Positions 17,878 through 25,615 of a stretch of DNA of 64,000 bases are shown piece by piece (position 1 is the first letter of the stretch; each line of letters opens with the position of its first letter). A program made the translations under genes and the position numbers. Location: contig OY761989.1 of the NCBI GenBank assembly GCA_963665165.1, forward strand, positions 434,001 to 498,000. Direction: 5' to 3'. Source of the DNA: G963663315 sp963665165. Lineage in GTDB: Bacteria > Pseudomonadota > Gammaproteobacteria > Arenicellales > Poriferihabitantaceae. The notes under the pieces were generated by a model that had not been told where the DNA came from, ran no database searches, and was given only the letters and a program-made list of their open reading frames with translations.

Positions 17878-18885
17878 TCATTCGGCCCGGTCCAGAATCA
17901 TGGACCACAGTCTGCCAATATTGCCGCCATTGGGTTCCTGTTCATGGATATACGCGACATGTTCTCCGGGCGCCTTGTCCGGACTCAGTTCAACCATCCA
18001 CAAGCCTTCGATTTCATCCGGGAGCATCGAATAACGGGCATCGATGATGCGGTTGGGATGATTCGGGTCAACGGCCACGAAGCCGTCTGAAAACCAGCGA
18101 AACCGCTCCACGTCCCTGGCTTGCCGGGAATCGGGAGCCAGCCACGGAAAATCACGCTCCATATCGAGTTTGTCGATGGATTGCCCCGGATAAATCCTCT
18201 TTTGCATGCCTGTCCGTACCCCGACCACATGAATCCTGTCCTGCGTTTCATAAATCACTTTCCATAACAGCAGATTCCCGAATCCGGGTTTGGCTTCAAG
18301 GCGAACAGGGGCATGCCCCCTGGCTTCTGCGACTTCCCGGCCTGCGGACTGGGCCCGCTCTTTCTGGACAAAACCGAAAACGAGGTAGGCCAGCAGCCAG
18401 ACCGTCGCCATGCGTATGAAGACCGGCTTCTTCCTGACTGCGGCCAGCACGATCAGGACAACGACCGGCAGGGTGAACAGGGGATCGACAATCGACATAT
18501 TGCCCCACGACACGCGATAGTCGCTGAAAGGCCAGAACAGTTGCGTGCCATAGGAAGTGCAGGAGTCGAGCAGCGCATGGGTGGCGTAGCCTGCCGTACA
18601 GTAAAGCAGAACCCGCCTGAATGGCAGTCGCCACCGGTTGCGAAGGAAAAAATGGAAAATGCCGGCACAGACCAGTCCGCCGACCGGAATAAAGACGAGG
18701 GAATGGGTAAACTGGCGGTGGTATTCCAGAAACAGCAGCGGGTCTGTGTCCGAGCGAATAAACAGGTCCAGGTCCGCAGCCATGCCGGACAGCAGGCCGA
18801 GCACACACGCGACAGCCAGGTGTTTCCGATGCGCCAGGTTCTGTGACGCGACTGCGCCGAGCGCGCCCTGGGAAATTGGGTCCAT
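17878..18885 (-). CDS. Membrane-bound metal-dependent hydrolase, YdjM/DUF457 type
   Basis: A 335-aa protein with the conserved start MDPISQGALGAVASQN, then GLLSGMAADLDLFI, EYHRQFTHSL and THALLDSCTSYGTQLFWPFSDYRV. These His/Asp clusters are typical of the YdjM-like (DUF457) membrane-bound hydrolases related to phospholipase C-like folds. About four helices in the N-terminal half, then a soluble C-terminal half (from residue 190) of unknown role. The physiological reaction is not established. Divergent from the YedE transporter. Confidence 0.8.
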   Translation of the reverse strand: MDPISQGALGAVASQNLAHRKHLAVACVLGLLSGMAADLDLFIRSDTDPLLFLEYHRQFTHSLVFIPVGGLVCAGIFHFFLRNRWRLPFRRVLLYCTAGYATHALLDSCTSYGTQLFWPFSDYRVSWGNMSIVDPLFTLPVVVLIVLAAVRKKPVFIRMATVWLLAYLVFGFVQKERAQSAGREVAEARGHAPVRLEAKPGFGNLLLWKVIYETQDRIHVVGVRTGMQKRIYPGQSIDKLDMERDFPWLAPDSRQARDVERFRWFSDGFVAVDPNHPNRIIDARYSMLPDEIEGLWMVELSPDKAPGEHVAYIHEQEPNGGNIGRLWSMILDRAE

Positions 18886-18936
18886 GGCCTGGTGGTCTTT
18901 GTCCGGTCAAATCAGGCGTCTGTATATCCTGATTCG

Positions 18937-18960
18937 TGTATGATGGATATATCCCATACA
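18937..18960. promoter_or_regulatory. Imperfect inverted repeat between YdjM-like gene and yedE-like gene
   Basis: TGTATG and CATACA flank a self-complementary GGATATATCC core. It lies 52-75 bp upstream of the minus-strand gene start and about 100 bp before the transporter ATG, a suitable place for a repressor or activator of a divergent promoter region. No factor can be named. Confidence 0.35.
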
Positions 18961-18996
18961 GGATGTTGAAGTTGCGGGGGCGATGAATTAGATTTT

Positions 18997-19022
18997 ATTA
19001 TGATCCTATATTATGATCCTAT
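18997..19022. repeat. 13-bp tandem direct repeat upstream of the YedE-type gene
   Basis: ATTATGATCCTAT occurs twice in immediate succession (18997-19009 and 19010-19022), 41 bp before the transporter ATG. It may be two binding sites in tandem or a slippage product. The copies overlap the region where a promoter is expected. Confidence 0.55.
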
Positions 19023-19062
19023 AAGAATTCAATGAACAAACCATAACAAGTCCCGCCCGAAA

Positions 19063-20262
19063 ATGAAAACCCCTGAAGCTCAACCCGGTCCCGGAGCCGT
19101 TCTTTTTGAAAAGTGCGATGTGCTGTTCGGGAAGCAATGGGCGGCCTGGGTGGCTGGAATACTGCTGGCGGTCAGCAACATATTGCTGTTCACATACGAG
19201 AAACCCTGGAGCGCCGCGGACGGCGTGCGGAATTGGGGGGACTGGCTGTTCAACAGCCTGGGGCTGGCCGACCATATTATCATTTCCCCTCACCTGTATT
19301 CCACTTCCCTGTTGAATTTTGGCGTAATTGGCGGAGCTTGCGCCGCCGCGCTGCTGGCCGGACAATTCCGTATCCAGGGCGCTCCGGCGTTTGAATTGTT
19401 CAAGGGCCTGGTCGGAGGGACGCTGATGGGAATTGGCGCAGCCATGGCGTTCGGTTGCAATATAGGCGGCTTTTTCAGCGCCACCAGCGCCTTGTCGATG
19501 GCGGGGCTGGCGATGATGGTGGGCCTGATGATCGGTGTCTACATCGGCCTGCGGCTGTTGATCCTGGAGGTCAATTACCTGGATTTCGCAACTTCGGCGC
19601 CGTCCGAAAAAACCGCCGGAAGCGGCGGTATCCTCTCACGCCTGAAAATACAGCGGGTACTGGGCCTGCTGGTACTGGCCTGCGGCCTCCTGGTTGCGAT
19701 CATCTATGACGGCTTCGATTACCCGGTTCGCGCCGGTTTCCTGTTGTTCGGCCTGTTCATCGGGGTGGTCATGCAGCGCTCGCGGTTCTGCTTCGTCAAG
19801 GCTTTCCGCGAACCGTTTTTGACCGGAGACGGCGAAATGACGAAAGCGGTCATTCTGGCTGTCGTGATCGGAGTACTCGGTTTTTCAATCCTGAAATGGA
19901 CCGACCTGAAAGACTGGGACGCGCAGGTCTCGAACGCCTTCTGGTTCGGAAGCCTGTTCGGCGGCGCCATTTTCGGTATTGGCATGTCGTTAAGCGGCGG
20001 ATGCGCTACCGGTTGCCTGTGGCGCGCGGGAGAGGGGCAGATCAAGCTGTGGGTCGCGATTGCCGCCTTTGGGGTGTCCGGTTCCCTGTTCAGGAACTGG
20101 CTTGACGAGAGCGGCTGGCTGATGAAACTTGGGGAACCGGCCTTCCTGCCTGATATAATGAGCTGGAAAATGTCGATAGCGACGGTGCTCGGCGCCATGT
20201 GCCTGTGGTATCTTGTGGTCGTGTGGAACGAGGCGAAAAAGAAGCTGGTCGTCGCCTGGTGA
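19063..20262 (+). CDS. YeeE/YedE family sulfur-compound transporter
   Basis: A 399-aa polytopic protein made of two homologous halves, about 10-12 helices. Family cysteine motifs are visible: AFGCNIGGFF (first half), RSRFCFVKAF and SGGCATGCLWRAGEGQ (second half). YeeE/TsuA of this family takes up thiosulfate through a relay of such cysteines. It stands at the head of the Sox-like genes, so import of thiosulfate or a sulfane-sulfur species for the cytoplasmic DsrEFH-TusA relay is a reasonable inference. A separate promoter appears before the next gene. Confidence 0.87.
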   Translation: MKTPEAQPGPGAVLFEKCDVLFGKQWAAWVAGILLAVSNILLFTYEKPWSAADGVRNWGDWLFNSLGLADHIIISPHLYSTSLLNFGVIGGACAAALLAGQFRIQGAPAFELFKGLVGGTLMGIGAAMAFGCNIGGFFSATSALSMAGLAMMVGLMIGVYIGLRLLILEVNYLDFATSAPSEKTAGSGGILSRLKIQRVLGLLVLACGLLVAIIYDGFDYPVRAGFLLFGLFIGVVMQRSRFCFVKAFREPFLTGDGEMTKAVILAVVIGVLGFSILKWTDLKDWDAQVSNAFWFGSLFGGAIFGIGMSLSGGCATGCLWRAGEGQIKLWVAIAAFGVSGSLFRNWLDESGWLMKLGEPAFLPDIMSWKMSIATVLGAMCLWYLVVVWNEAKKKLVVAW

Positions 20263-20294
20263 TGGTTGCCGGACCCCGGCCCGGGTCAAGACGG

Positions 20295-20312
20295 GGATCG
20301 TGAGCGCGATCC
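20295..20312. other. Small hairpin between yedE-like gene and sox-like operon
   Basis: GGATCG and CGATCC form a 6-bp perfect stem with a 6-nt loop. No U-run follows, so an intrinsic terminator is not well supported; it directly precedes the candidate promoter at 20313. Confidence 0.3.
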
Positions 20313-20341
20313 TGCACATGGCCCGGAAATCGGATTATAAT
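20313..20341 (+). promoter_or_regulatory. Candidate sigma70 promoter of the sox-like operon
   Basis: A perfect TATAAT at 20336-20341 is preceded at 17 bp by TGCACA (4/6 match to TTGACA). Predicted transcription start is near 20348, about 39 bp before the beta-propeller ATG. Best promoter match noticed in the sulfur island. Confidence 0.5.
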
Positions 20342-20386
20342 GTGAATCAGTATCAATAACCAAACGATAAACCCTGGGAGGAAATG

Positions 20387-21685
20387 ATGAAAAACAAATC
20401 TCTTGTACTGGCGGCAGTCTGTGCGTTGGCGACAGTGGGCGGGGCTTCGGTCCTGTCGCTGGACGCCAACAGTTCCGCCGCCAAAAAATTCGGCGCCCCC
20501 ACCGAGGGCATGAGCGTCGAGGAATACCAGTCCCTGGTATTTCTGGATCCCCAGAACACGATCCGCATGGACTGGGATGCGGTCAGGGGCATGGACGGGC
20601 ATTTCATGATCGACAACCAGGGGGAACCGACCGTTTCGGTGGTGGATTACGAACTGGGTGAAACCATCAAGAAAATCGACATGACCGAAACCGGAAACCA
20701 TCACCTCTGGGTTCTTCCGGGCGCCCGCTATGTATGGTCTTCGCAGCGTTACGAGAACGATGTGTTCTGGACTATTGACCTGACCACCCAGGAAGTCGTC
20801 GACAAATTCAATGTCAGCATGAACGGCACCAACGTGATCGCGCCCTTGCATGTCGGTTTCGCCTATACCCAGCCGCTGGCGGTAGTCGGAAACATTCTGG
20901 ACAAGGAGCATGGCTACCTGACATTCCTCAGTACCGCGACCCGAAAACCGCTGGAAACCATCGAGTTGAGTTGCCACGGCGCGCGCGACGCCATGTTCAG
21001 CCCGGATGATTCACTGGTTTTCAGCACCTGCCAGCAGGAACCCAAGGGCCTGTCGATTGTGGATGTCGAGTCGCGCAAGGAAATCAGGATGGTTCCCATC
21101 TCCGGCGCGCGTGCCGGCGCCATGACGCCGAATGGCAAATACTTCATGGTGGCGGCCAAGGGCGCGATCGTGTTTTTCGATACCAAAACCGGTGATCTGG
21201 TCAAAACCGTGGAAGTACCCGGCGGTGGCGGCAATATCACTTGTCTGCCGGACAGTTCCAAATGCTATGGCGGCCTGCGCAAGGCGAACAGTGTCGCGGT
21301 GGTCGACATCGCCAGCCTGGAGCTGAAAACCGTGATCGAAACCGGGCCGGACGCAAACCGGCTGTATCTCAATCCGGCCAATACACGTTACGGGCTGTTC
21401 GCCAATGAAGGCGGGAAATCGGATATCGTCACGATCATCGACACCGAAAACGATGTTGCGGTAAAGAACCTGTATACCGGTCTTGGGCCGCATAATATTG
21501 CCTTCAACCCGGAAGGAACCCGCGCCGCGATCACCACCAAGAAGGAAACGGTTGCGACCCTGGTCGATACTTCATCCATGGATCCGATGGAATGGGAGGT
21601 TGTTACAACCGACCTGGCCGCCGGCATACAGAATAACGGGGTGCGCTGGGTTCCAACCCCTGAAGCGTTGCGTTCCGTTTTGTGA
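20387..21685 (+). CDS. Periplasmic YVTN-type beta-propeller protein of the sox-like locus
   Basis: A 432-aa exported protein (signal peptide to about residue 25) made of repeated propeller blades (PTVSVVDYELGETIKKIDM; TIIDTENDVAVKNLYTGLGPHNIAFNPEGTRA). Such propellers occur in NirF and the d1 domain of nitrite reductase and, with copper, in nitrous oxide reductase and thiocyanate dehydrogenase. Loop-borne histidines are present: H72, H105-H106 (GNHHLWVLPGA), H155 (PLHVG), H197 (SCHGARDA) and H369 (GPHN), plus Cys196, 215, 286 and 293. A metal or haem site is plausible but unproven. GGAGG gives 5-bp spacing to ATG 20387; ATG 20384 is adjacent. First gene of the operon with SoxY, SoxB-like, SoxZ, cytochrome c, SCO. 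Confidence 0.78.
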   Translation: MKNKSLVLAAVCALATVGGASVLSLDANSSAAKKFGAPTEGMSVEEYQSLVFLDPQNTIRMDWDAVRGMDGHFMIDNQGEPTVSVVDYELGETIKKIDMTETGNHHLWVLPGARYVWSSQRYENDVFWTIDLTTQEVVDKFNVSMNGTNVIAPLHVGFAYTQPLAVVGNILDKEHGYLTFLSTATRKPLETIELSCHGARDAMFSPDDSLVFSTCQQEPKGLSIVDVESRKEIRMVPISGARAGAMTPNGKYFMVAAKGAIVFFDTKTGDLVKTVEVPGGGGNITCLPDSSKCYGGLRKANSVAVVDIASLELKTVIETGPDANRLYLNPANTRYGLFANEGGKSDIVTIIDTENDVAVKNLYTGLGPHNIAFNPEGTRAAITTKKETVATLVDTSSMDPMEWEVVTTDLAAGIQNNGVRWVPTPEALRSVL

Positions 21686-21698
21686 GGAGACCAGGTTT

Positions 21699-22154
21699 AT
21701 GAAGCATTTACATACCCGGCGCGATTTTCTGCGCTATGTCATGGTCGGGGGGGTGGCCGTTCCAGCCGGATTCGGCCTGATCGACCGGAGTCACGCCAGC
21801 GCGTTCAATTTCGTGCGTGACCCGGAAAACCCGACTGAACTGGAAAAGATGCACATGGCCAAATTGACCCTGCCGCCTGTCGTCGAGGACGGCAGCGCGG
21901 CGCCGGTCCAGGTGGAACTGGATCATCCAATGGATGACGACCACTATATAACCAGCATCCAGATCGTCAGTTTCAATGATCCGGTGCAGACCAAGGGCAT
22001 CTTCTACCTTTCTCCCGCCAACGGTGAAGCGTTTCTCAGCACGCAGGTCCGGCTTAACGGTGGGGAAAGCGAGGTCTGGGTGATCACGGAATGCAACCAG
22101 CATGGCCGCTGGGCCACATCGAAGGAAACCAAGGTGGCTGCCGGAGGTTGCTGA
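21699..22154 (+). CDS. soxY: SoxY-like sulfur carrier protein
   Basis: A 151-aa protein with a twin-arginine signal (TRRDFLRYVMVGG) and an immunoglobulin-like SoxY body (FYLSPANGEAFLSTQVRLNGGESEVWVITECNQHG). It ends AAGGC, so the sulfur-binding cysteine of the SoxY swinging arm is the very last residue, whereas the classic tail is GGCG followed by one more residue. SoxY carries substrate-derived sulfur as a thioconjugate and pairs with SoxZ, here two genes downstream rather than adjacent. A frame open further upstream is overlap with the propeller gene; ATG 21699 follows it by 13 bp with GAGGAG ahead. Confidence 0.85.
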   Translation: MKHLHTRRDFLRYVMVGGVAVPAGFGLIDRSHASAFNFVRDPENPTELEKMHMAKLTLPPVVEDGSAAPVQVELDHPMDDDHYITSIQIVSFNDPVQTKGIFYLSPANGEAFLSTQVRLNGGESEVWVITECNQHGRWATSKETKVAAGGC

Positions 22155-22158
22155 TTCG

Positions 22159-23787
22159 ATGTTGTCCGTGTTTTTGAGCCGGATTCGATGGATCCGGGGG
22201 TGGTTGATACTGCCGCTGATTTTCGGTCTGGCTCCGTTGCAGGCCGCATCCGCCGCGGGCAGCGGCCAGGTGCGCATTATCAGTACCAATGACATTCACG
22301 CCTATATGCGTTCGGTCTACTACCGTTACATGGACCAGCTCCGGCCCTGGGGAATGCAGTCGTCGGAAGGGGACTACCTGGAGAAAGCCCGTTTCGAGGG
22401 CAAGGTCGGAGGCATAGCCCATGTGGCCACCGTGATTGATCGGCTGCGGTCGGAAGTTTCGGGCAAGGCGCTGGTGCTGGATAGCGGCGATACCTGGCAT
22501 GGCACGGGGTTGTCCCTGTTCGACCAGGGCGAATCCGTGGTGAAAGTGATGAACGCGATCGGCTATGACGCCATGGTTCCCGGAAACTGGGAATACTTTT
22601 TCAGCCGGGAGCAATTCATGAAGCTGGTTGAGCAGGCCGATTTCCCGGTTGTCGCCTATAATCTGACCGACAAGGAGTGGGATGAGCCGGTGCTGGAGCC
22701 GTATGTTATCAAGCAGGTCGGTGACCTCAAGATAGCGGTCATCGGTATGACTTACCCCTGGACAGGGCTGGCGTCCGTTGCCACCACCGGAGCCGCAAAA
22801 TGGTGGAACTTCGGCATCCGGGAAGCTGAAGCGGAGGAATTGATCGAACAGATCAAGAGCTCCGATGATCCGGACCTGATTGTGTTCATTTCCCATGCCG
22901 GATACGGTATGGACCGTCAATTCGCCCAACGGGTCGATGGTATCGATGTCATGGTCAGCGGACATACCCACACCGCGGTTTTCGATCCGGTGGTCCATAA
23001 CGGAACCCTCGTTTATGAAGGCGGGGCGCACGGTGAATATGTGGCGAGTCTGGACCTTGAGATAAAGGACGGCGAAATTGCGGGTTACGATTACCGGTTG
23101 GTCAAGGTGCAGCAGAACAACATTCCAGCCGACCCGGAAATAGACGCGCTCGTGGAAGAAGCCTATAGAACCCACGCCGATATATTGTATGAAGTAGTCG
23201 GGCAGGCCGAGGGCCTGTTTTATCGCCAGGATTACTGGCAAAGCACCCTCGGCAACCTCATTACCGATTCGTTAAGGCGGATCGAAGGGGTCGATATCAG
23301 CTTTTTCCCGGCCTGGCGGTTTGGCGTAAGCCTGATGCCCGGGGAAATTACCGCAGAGGATGTCTACAATATGGTGCCGACCGACGGCCGCATTTTCACC
23401 TACAGTATGCCGGGCCGGGAAATCAGGGACCTGCTTGAGAACATCGTGGACGCGATCGTCAACCCGGATCCGTACGCAAGGGTCGGCGGTGACATGATAC
23501 GCTTTTCCGGCCTGAAAATCGTAACGGATCCCGCCAACGACCGGGGGCAGAGAATTCTTTCGATTACAACCGCCGATGACGAGCCGCTTTCCCCCGACAA
23601 ATATTACTCCGTTGCATCCGTACACACCCGGTTCCAGGACAACCCGATGTTCGGAGCCACCGACATAGTCGATACCGGCAAGGTTTTTGTGGAGGAATTG
23701 ATCCGCCACATCCGGGCCAGTTCGCCGGTGACCCCCGGCCTGGATGGCAGAATGGTCGCACGTGTCGCCCCTCGAACCCTTAATTGA
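22159..23787 (+). CDS. soxB: SoxB-like periplasmic metallophosphoesterase-fold hydrolase
   Basis: A 542-aa protein with a signal peptide ending near ALQAASA (residue 32) and the two domains of 5'-nucleotidases/SoxB. Metal ligands are visible: STNDIHAY (D45, H47), LDSGDTWHGTG (D111), GNWE (N143), ISHAGYG and SGHTHT. GNWE replaces GNHE of ordinary 5'-nucleotidases, a change in line with SoxB, the dimanganese thiosulfohydrolase that releases sulfate from SoxYZ-bound sulfone. It lies between soxY and soxZ in one operon, which strongly supports a SoxYZ-linked role. A divergent member; substrate could differ from classic SoxB. Starts 4 bp after the soxY stop. Confidence 0.82.
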   Translation: MLSVFLSRIRWIRGWLILPLIFGLAPLQAASAAGSGQVRIISTNDIHAYMRSVYYRYMDQLRPWGMQSSEGDYLEKARFEGKVGGIAHVATVIDRLRSEVSGKALVLDSGDTWHGTGLSLFDQGESVVKVMNAIGYDAMVPGNWEYFFSREQFMKLVEQADFPVVAYNLTDKEWDEPVLEPYVIKQVGDLKIAVIGMTYPWTGLASVATTGAAKWWNFGIREAEAEELIEQIKSSDDPDLIVFISHAGYGMDRQFAQRVDGIDVMVSGHTHTAVFDPVVHNGTLVYEGGAHGEYVASLDLEIKDGEIAGYDYRLVKVQQNNIPADPEIDALVEEAYRTHADILYEVVGQAEGLFYRQDYWQSTLGNLITDSLRRIEGVDISFFPAWRFGVSLMPGEITAEDVYNMVPTDGRIFTYSMPGREIRDLLENIVDAIVNPDPYARVGGDMIRFSGLKIVTDPANDRGQRILSITTADDEPLSPDKYYSVASVHTRFQDNPMFGATDIVDTGKVFVEELIRHIRASSPVTPGLDGRMVARVAPRTLN

Positions 23788-23804
23788 AAATACAGGAGGA
23801 ACCC

Positions 23805-24152
23805 ATGGCAAAAATAAAACCCCCCAGAATGAAAATCGACAGAAAAATCACTCCTGACAAGATATTCAAGGTCAAGGTCCGGTTTGAGCATCCTTCGTTC
23901 ACCGGGCTTGGCCAAGTGGATACTGAAACGATGCCGGCGTTTAACCGCGCCGTGCCGGTCAGTTTCATGCGAAACATGCTGGTCTATTACGGCGATGACC
24001 TGGTCAGCAGGTTCAGCATGACTTCGGCGATTGCGGACAGTCCGCTGTTCGCCTTCAAGCTGAAGGCAACCAAAGAGGCCCCGGTCAAAGTCGTATTTGT
24101 CGACAATGCGGGTGAACGCTGGGAAACCTCCAAGGACGTAAAGTTCTCGTGA
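23805..24152 (+). CDS. soxZ: SoxZ-like sulfur carrier subunit
   Basis: A 115-aa all-beta protein matching SoxZ (KVKVRFEHPSFTGLGQVDTETM; PLFAFKLKATKEAPVKVVFVDNAGERWE). SoxZ lacks a signal peptide and is co-exported with SoxY through Tat; this one also lacks one. AGGAGG lies 5 bp before ATG 23805. Located 17 bp after the SoxB-like gene, so expression is coupled. Its separation from soxY by soxB is an uncommon order. Confidence 0.87.
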   Translation: MAKIKPPRMKIDRKITPDKIFKVKVRFEHPSFTGLGQVDTETMPAFNRAVPVSFMRNMLVYYGDDLVSRFSMTSAIADSPLFAFKLKATKEAPVKVVFVDNAGERWETSKDVKFS

Positions 24153-24190
24153 TTCAAGACAACCCGATACGATAAATACCAGGTGATGTT

Positions 24191-24892
24191 ATGAAGACAG
24201 TTCCCCCTGTAAATCTGCTGGCAGCGCTGTTCGCTGCGCTTTTGGCCAGCGCCTCCGCAAGCGCTGAGGTTTCAGTCGAGGCGTTCGAGATAGAGGGACT
24301 GATTTCCCCCGCCAGTCCAAAGGCCCTGACCGCTGAACTCGAGGCGGCTCTCGAAGTCAGGGTGGTTGACCTCAACCTGAAAAACACGGAGTCCGGCTGG
24401 CCGGTCCTGAGTGTCGAATTCGATTCCGGCAAGGTGTCGGCCGATGACATCGCCAAAGCGATTTCCGGTATCGAAGACCCGGCCGGGCATAAATACCAGG
24501 TACACACCGGCCCGCCCGTCTCCAACGCGGAATATTCAGACGAGGAAATCGCAGCGATGGCGAAGCTCGGCCCGCCGCCTCCTGCCATTGTTCCGCTCAC
24601 CAATCCGAACCAGCCGACCGCTGAATCCATTGCACAGGGCAAGATCCTGTTCGATGGCTACTGTACCACCTGCCATGGCCTGGACGGAGGCGGTCAAGGT
24701 CCGGCGGCGCACGGTATTACCACATTTCCGCGCCAGTTGTGGGTCTGGAACAACGCGCCCGAATCCGCCGATGGCTACCTGTTCTGGTTCATAACCAATG
24801 GTCGCAATGAAATGCCGCCCTGGGGCGTAATCCTGTCGGAGAGCGAGCGCTGGGATGTGATCAACTATATCAAAACGCTGGAAAAACCCTGA
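24191..24892 (+). CDS. Cytochrome c with N-terminal HMA-like domain
   Basis: A 233-aa exported protein (signal to about residue 25). Residues 27-97 resemble a heavy-metal-associated ferredoxin-like fold (VSVEAFEIEGLISPASPKALTAELEAALEV..VEFDSGKVSADDIAKAI) but lack the CxxC metal pair. Residues 145-233 are a monohaem cytochrome c with CTTCH at 158-162 and a probable axial Met208 in NEMPPWG. It likely accepts electrons from the sulfur enzyme(s) of the operon. Six genes are arranged tightly; 38 bp follow soxZ. The fusion is unusual and could mark a docking role for SoxYZ or a copper chaperone; that is inference. Confidence 0.8.
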   Translation: MKTVPPVNLLAALFAALLASASASAEVSVEAFEIEGLISPASPKALTAELEAALEVRVVDLNLKNTESGWPVLSVEFDSGKVSADDIAKAISGIEDPAGHKYQVHTGPPVSNAEYSDEEIAAMAKLGPPPPAIVPLTNPNQPTAESIAQGKILFDGYCTTCHGLDGGGQGPAAHGITTFPRQLWVWNNAPESADGYLFWFITNGRNEMPPWGVILSESERWDVINYIKTLEKP

Positions 24893-25009
24893 GCGGAGAA
24901 CCCTGGTATTGGTCGTAACGAATGAACCTCACCCGGGATATCGCCAGCGCACAGCGCCACATGGGGGAGTCTGGTCGTCTACTGGACGACCTGATGACTG
25001 AAATTCCCG

Positions 25010-25615
25010 ATGAAATGGGCTGCTGATCCGATAATTGCCGTCGTTGCGCTCTGGTTCACCCTGATATCCGGGTTTGCGCATGGCAGTGCAAATCAAGAAA
25101 AGGCCGAACCGGGTACAGGCGGGGAACTCACCCTGCAATCGTTCGATGGCCCGGTTACCCTCAGCCAATTGCACGGCAGGATTGTCCTGCTGTTTTTCGG
25201 ATTTACCTCTTGCGCGGATATCTGCCCCCTGACGCTGTCCACGGTGTCCCGGGCATTATCGAGGCTGAGCGCGGAAGAGCTGGACCAGGTCGCCGCCTTG
25301 TTCATCAGTGTGGATCCGGAAAGGGATACCCCGGAACTACTGGAGAAATATACCGGCTATTTTCATGAAAATATTATCGGCGCGACTGCGGACCATCCGG
25401 CGCTCGAACGGTTTGCGGAGCGCTATGGCGCGACTTATGAGCGAAAGGAGGCGCCGGATTCCGCCCGTGGTTACGCCATTTCCCATACGCCCGATATCCT
25501 GATTGTGGATCGACAGGGCCGGCTTCTGGAGACACGGATCGGTTTCCCGGCCACTATCGACGATATCGAGAATAAAATAAAGGGCGTGTTGTCCGGCCGG
25601 ACCGGGGCGCAATGA
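25010..25615 (+). CDS. SCO1/SenC family protein
   Basis: A 201-aa thioredoxin-fold protein with an N-terminal signal or anchor helix and the copper-binding/thiol motif CADIC (Cys68 and Cys72) and distal His159 in SHTPDI. SCO proteins insert copper into the CuA site of cytochrome oxidase or act as thiol reductases for it; no oxidase genes are in the window, so here it may service the neighbouring propeller or another copper protein. Overlaps the next gene by 4 bp (ATGA). The start at ATG 25010 is used; 117 bp separate it from the cytochrome gene. Confidence 0.87.
   Translation: MKWAADPIIAVVALWFTLISGFAHGSANQEKAEPGTGGELTLQSFDGPVTLSQLHGRIVLLFFGFTSCADICPLTLSTVSRALSRLSAEELDQVAALFISVDPERDTPELLEKYTGYFHENIIGATADHPALERFAERYGATYERKEAPDSARGYAISHTPDILIVDRQGRLLETRIGFPATIDDIENKIKGVLSGRTGAQ

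Noticed and set aside
22084..23241. 385-aa minus-strand ORF opposite the SoxB-like gene
   Set aside because: It is antisense to a well-supported coding frame, has no recognisable domain, and its composition follows the codon positions of the real gene.
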